Positions 63,324-64,000 of a DNA stretch of 64,000 bases are shown here, piece after piece. Position 1 is the first letter of the stretch. Each line of letters opens with the position of its first letter. Origin of the DNA: Streptomyces alanosinicus (lineage in GTDB: Bacteria > Actinomycetota > Actinomycetes > Streptomycetales > Streptomycetaceae); assembly GCF_014650595.1 (NCBI RefSeq), contig NZ_BMVG01000013.1, positions 62,001 through 126,000 on the forward strand. Direction: 5' to 3'. A model generated the notes under the pieces. That model was not told where the DNA came from, did no database searches, and was given only the letters and a program-made list of their open reading frames with translations. The position numbers were made by a program, and so were the translations under genes.

Positions 63324-64000
63324 TCACACCACCTCCGCCTGCCGCATGATCCGCACCGTCCACCACACGCCGGCCGCCTCGAACGCCGATCCGGCCGTGA
63401 GGCAGCCCAGGCCGGGGCCGGTATGGAGGAGCACGTGCAGGGGATGCGCGCCCATGGCCGAGCCGAGGAGGAGTCCGAGAGCGGGCAGAACCGTGAGCAG
63501 TACCGTGGTGGCCCGGGCGCCCGCCAACTGGGCGCGCAGGTCCGCGCGTTGATCCCGCTCGGCACGCAGGGCCGCCTCCAGCCGGTCCAGGCCGCTCGCG
63601 AGTCCGGCGCCCTGGTCCACGGCCACCCGCCAGCAGGCGGCCAGTCCGAGCAGGCCCTCGGCTCCCGGCTGCCGGGCCGCCGTGGCGAGCGCGCCGGGCA
63701 CGTCCCCGCCGAACCGCGCCGCCGCGACCACGGCCGCCTGTGCCTCGCCGAGCCCGCCGGAGTCCTGCGCCGCCCTCAGCAACGCCTCACCCGGCTGCCG
63801 TCCGGCGCGCACCTCTCCGGCGAGGGCCCCGCACAGCGCGATCACCGCGTCCGCCCGCCGCTCCCGCAGGCGCCGGGCCTGCCGGGCCAGCCGTACCCGG
63901 CGCAGCACCGGCACCCCGGCCGCCCCCGCGACGACCGGAACCACCGAGGCCCCCAGCAGTCCGAGCAGCAGGCCCGCCGCGAGCGCCCACCACTCGGCTC
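63324..64000 (-). CDS. type II secretion system F-family protein (TadB-like), 5' end beyond window
   Basis: At least 225 codons, entering from the right edge; the first visible residues are hydrophobic (LAAGLLLGLLGASVVPVVAG). T2SSF domain visible as ALCGALAGEVRAGRQPGEAL and AACWRVAVDQGAGLASGLDR, with two C-terminal helices. Partner of the TadC-like protein in the inner-membrane platform. A TadA-type ATPase gene is expected just outside the window. Confidence 0.88.
   Translation of the reverse strand, partial: AEWWALAAGLLLGLLGASVVPVVAGAAGVPVLRRVRLARQARRLRERRADAVIALCGALAGEVRAGRQPGEALLRAAQDSGGLGEAQAAVVAAARFGGDVPGALATAARQPGAEGLLGLAACWRVAVDQGAGLASGLDRLEAALRAERDQRADLRAQLAGARATTVLLTVLPALGLLLGSAMGAHPLHVLLHTGPGLGCLTAGSAFEAAGVWWTVRIMRQAEVV

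Overview
The window is high-GC (about 70% or more) actinobacterial chromosome, almost certainly Streptomyces. The evidence is the TipA regulator with its typical promoter, BldG, zinc-free ribosomal protein paralogues behind a Zur box, XRE/DUF397/ATPase regulators, an AfsR/SARP regulator, a thymidylate kinase fused to a membrane domain, many GTG starts and several probable leaderless promoters. From memory, positions 1-29.7 kb follow the order of S. coelicolor SCO3404-SCO3434 and 42.3-64 kb follow SCO3540 onward. The two blocks are joined here by an accessory stretch ending at a tRNA-Thr gene. SCO numbers are recollection, not a search.

Left core (1-29.7 kb): ftsH (3' end cut by the window edge), hpt, tilS, a zinc protease, dacB and ppa; then a ThrE-like exporter, a DedA protein with a Gln/Tyr-rich tail, tipA with its promoter, a ClC-like channel and glutamate decarboxylase; PadR, DinB and aldehyde dehydrogenase genes; a WhiJ/AbaA-type XRE-ATPase-DUF397 set sharing a promoter motif; a VOC-ArsR-SRPBCC operon with an operator between -35 and -10; the zinc-starvation ribosomal set (bS18, CobW-like, bL31, bL33 facing bL28, uS14); two lipoproteins, a DUF2786 protein, an S41-like protease, an ArsR regulator, a 5'-damaged Clp-N gene and a PolA-like polymerase.

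Accessory stretch (29.7-42.2 kb): a SARP-NB-ARC-TPR regulator, a degenerate 21-bp tandem repeat, a GT2 glycosyltransferase and an orphan 175-aa protein. Next come a membrane-anchored glutaredoxin and a co-directional set of a 52-aa His/Asp-rich peptide, a JmjC/cupin oxygenase and an ABC exporter. This set looks like a small modified-peptide (RiPP-like) locus and is the best candidate for something undescribed. It is followed by a low-GC intergenic region, a stand-alone CcsB, an integrase-like remnant, an IspF-like protein with altered active-site residues, and tRNA-Thr(CGU). The composition, the remnant and the tRNA border suggest an island or insertion hotspot.

Right core (42.3-64 kb): a secreted tripeptidyl-aminopeptidase-like hydrolase, DNA polymerase III delta', the membrane domain-thymidylate kinase fusion, topoisomerase I, a methyltransferase, a lipoprotein, a K+-independent H+-pyrophosphatase, the BldG anti-anti-sigma factor with a neighbouring ATPase, a DUF1998 helicase, and the distal part of a tad pilus locus that runs off the right edge.
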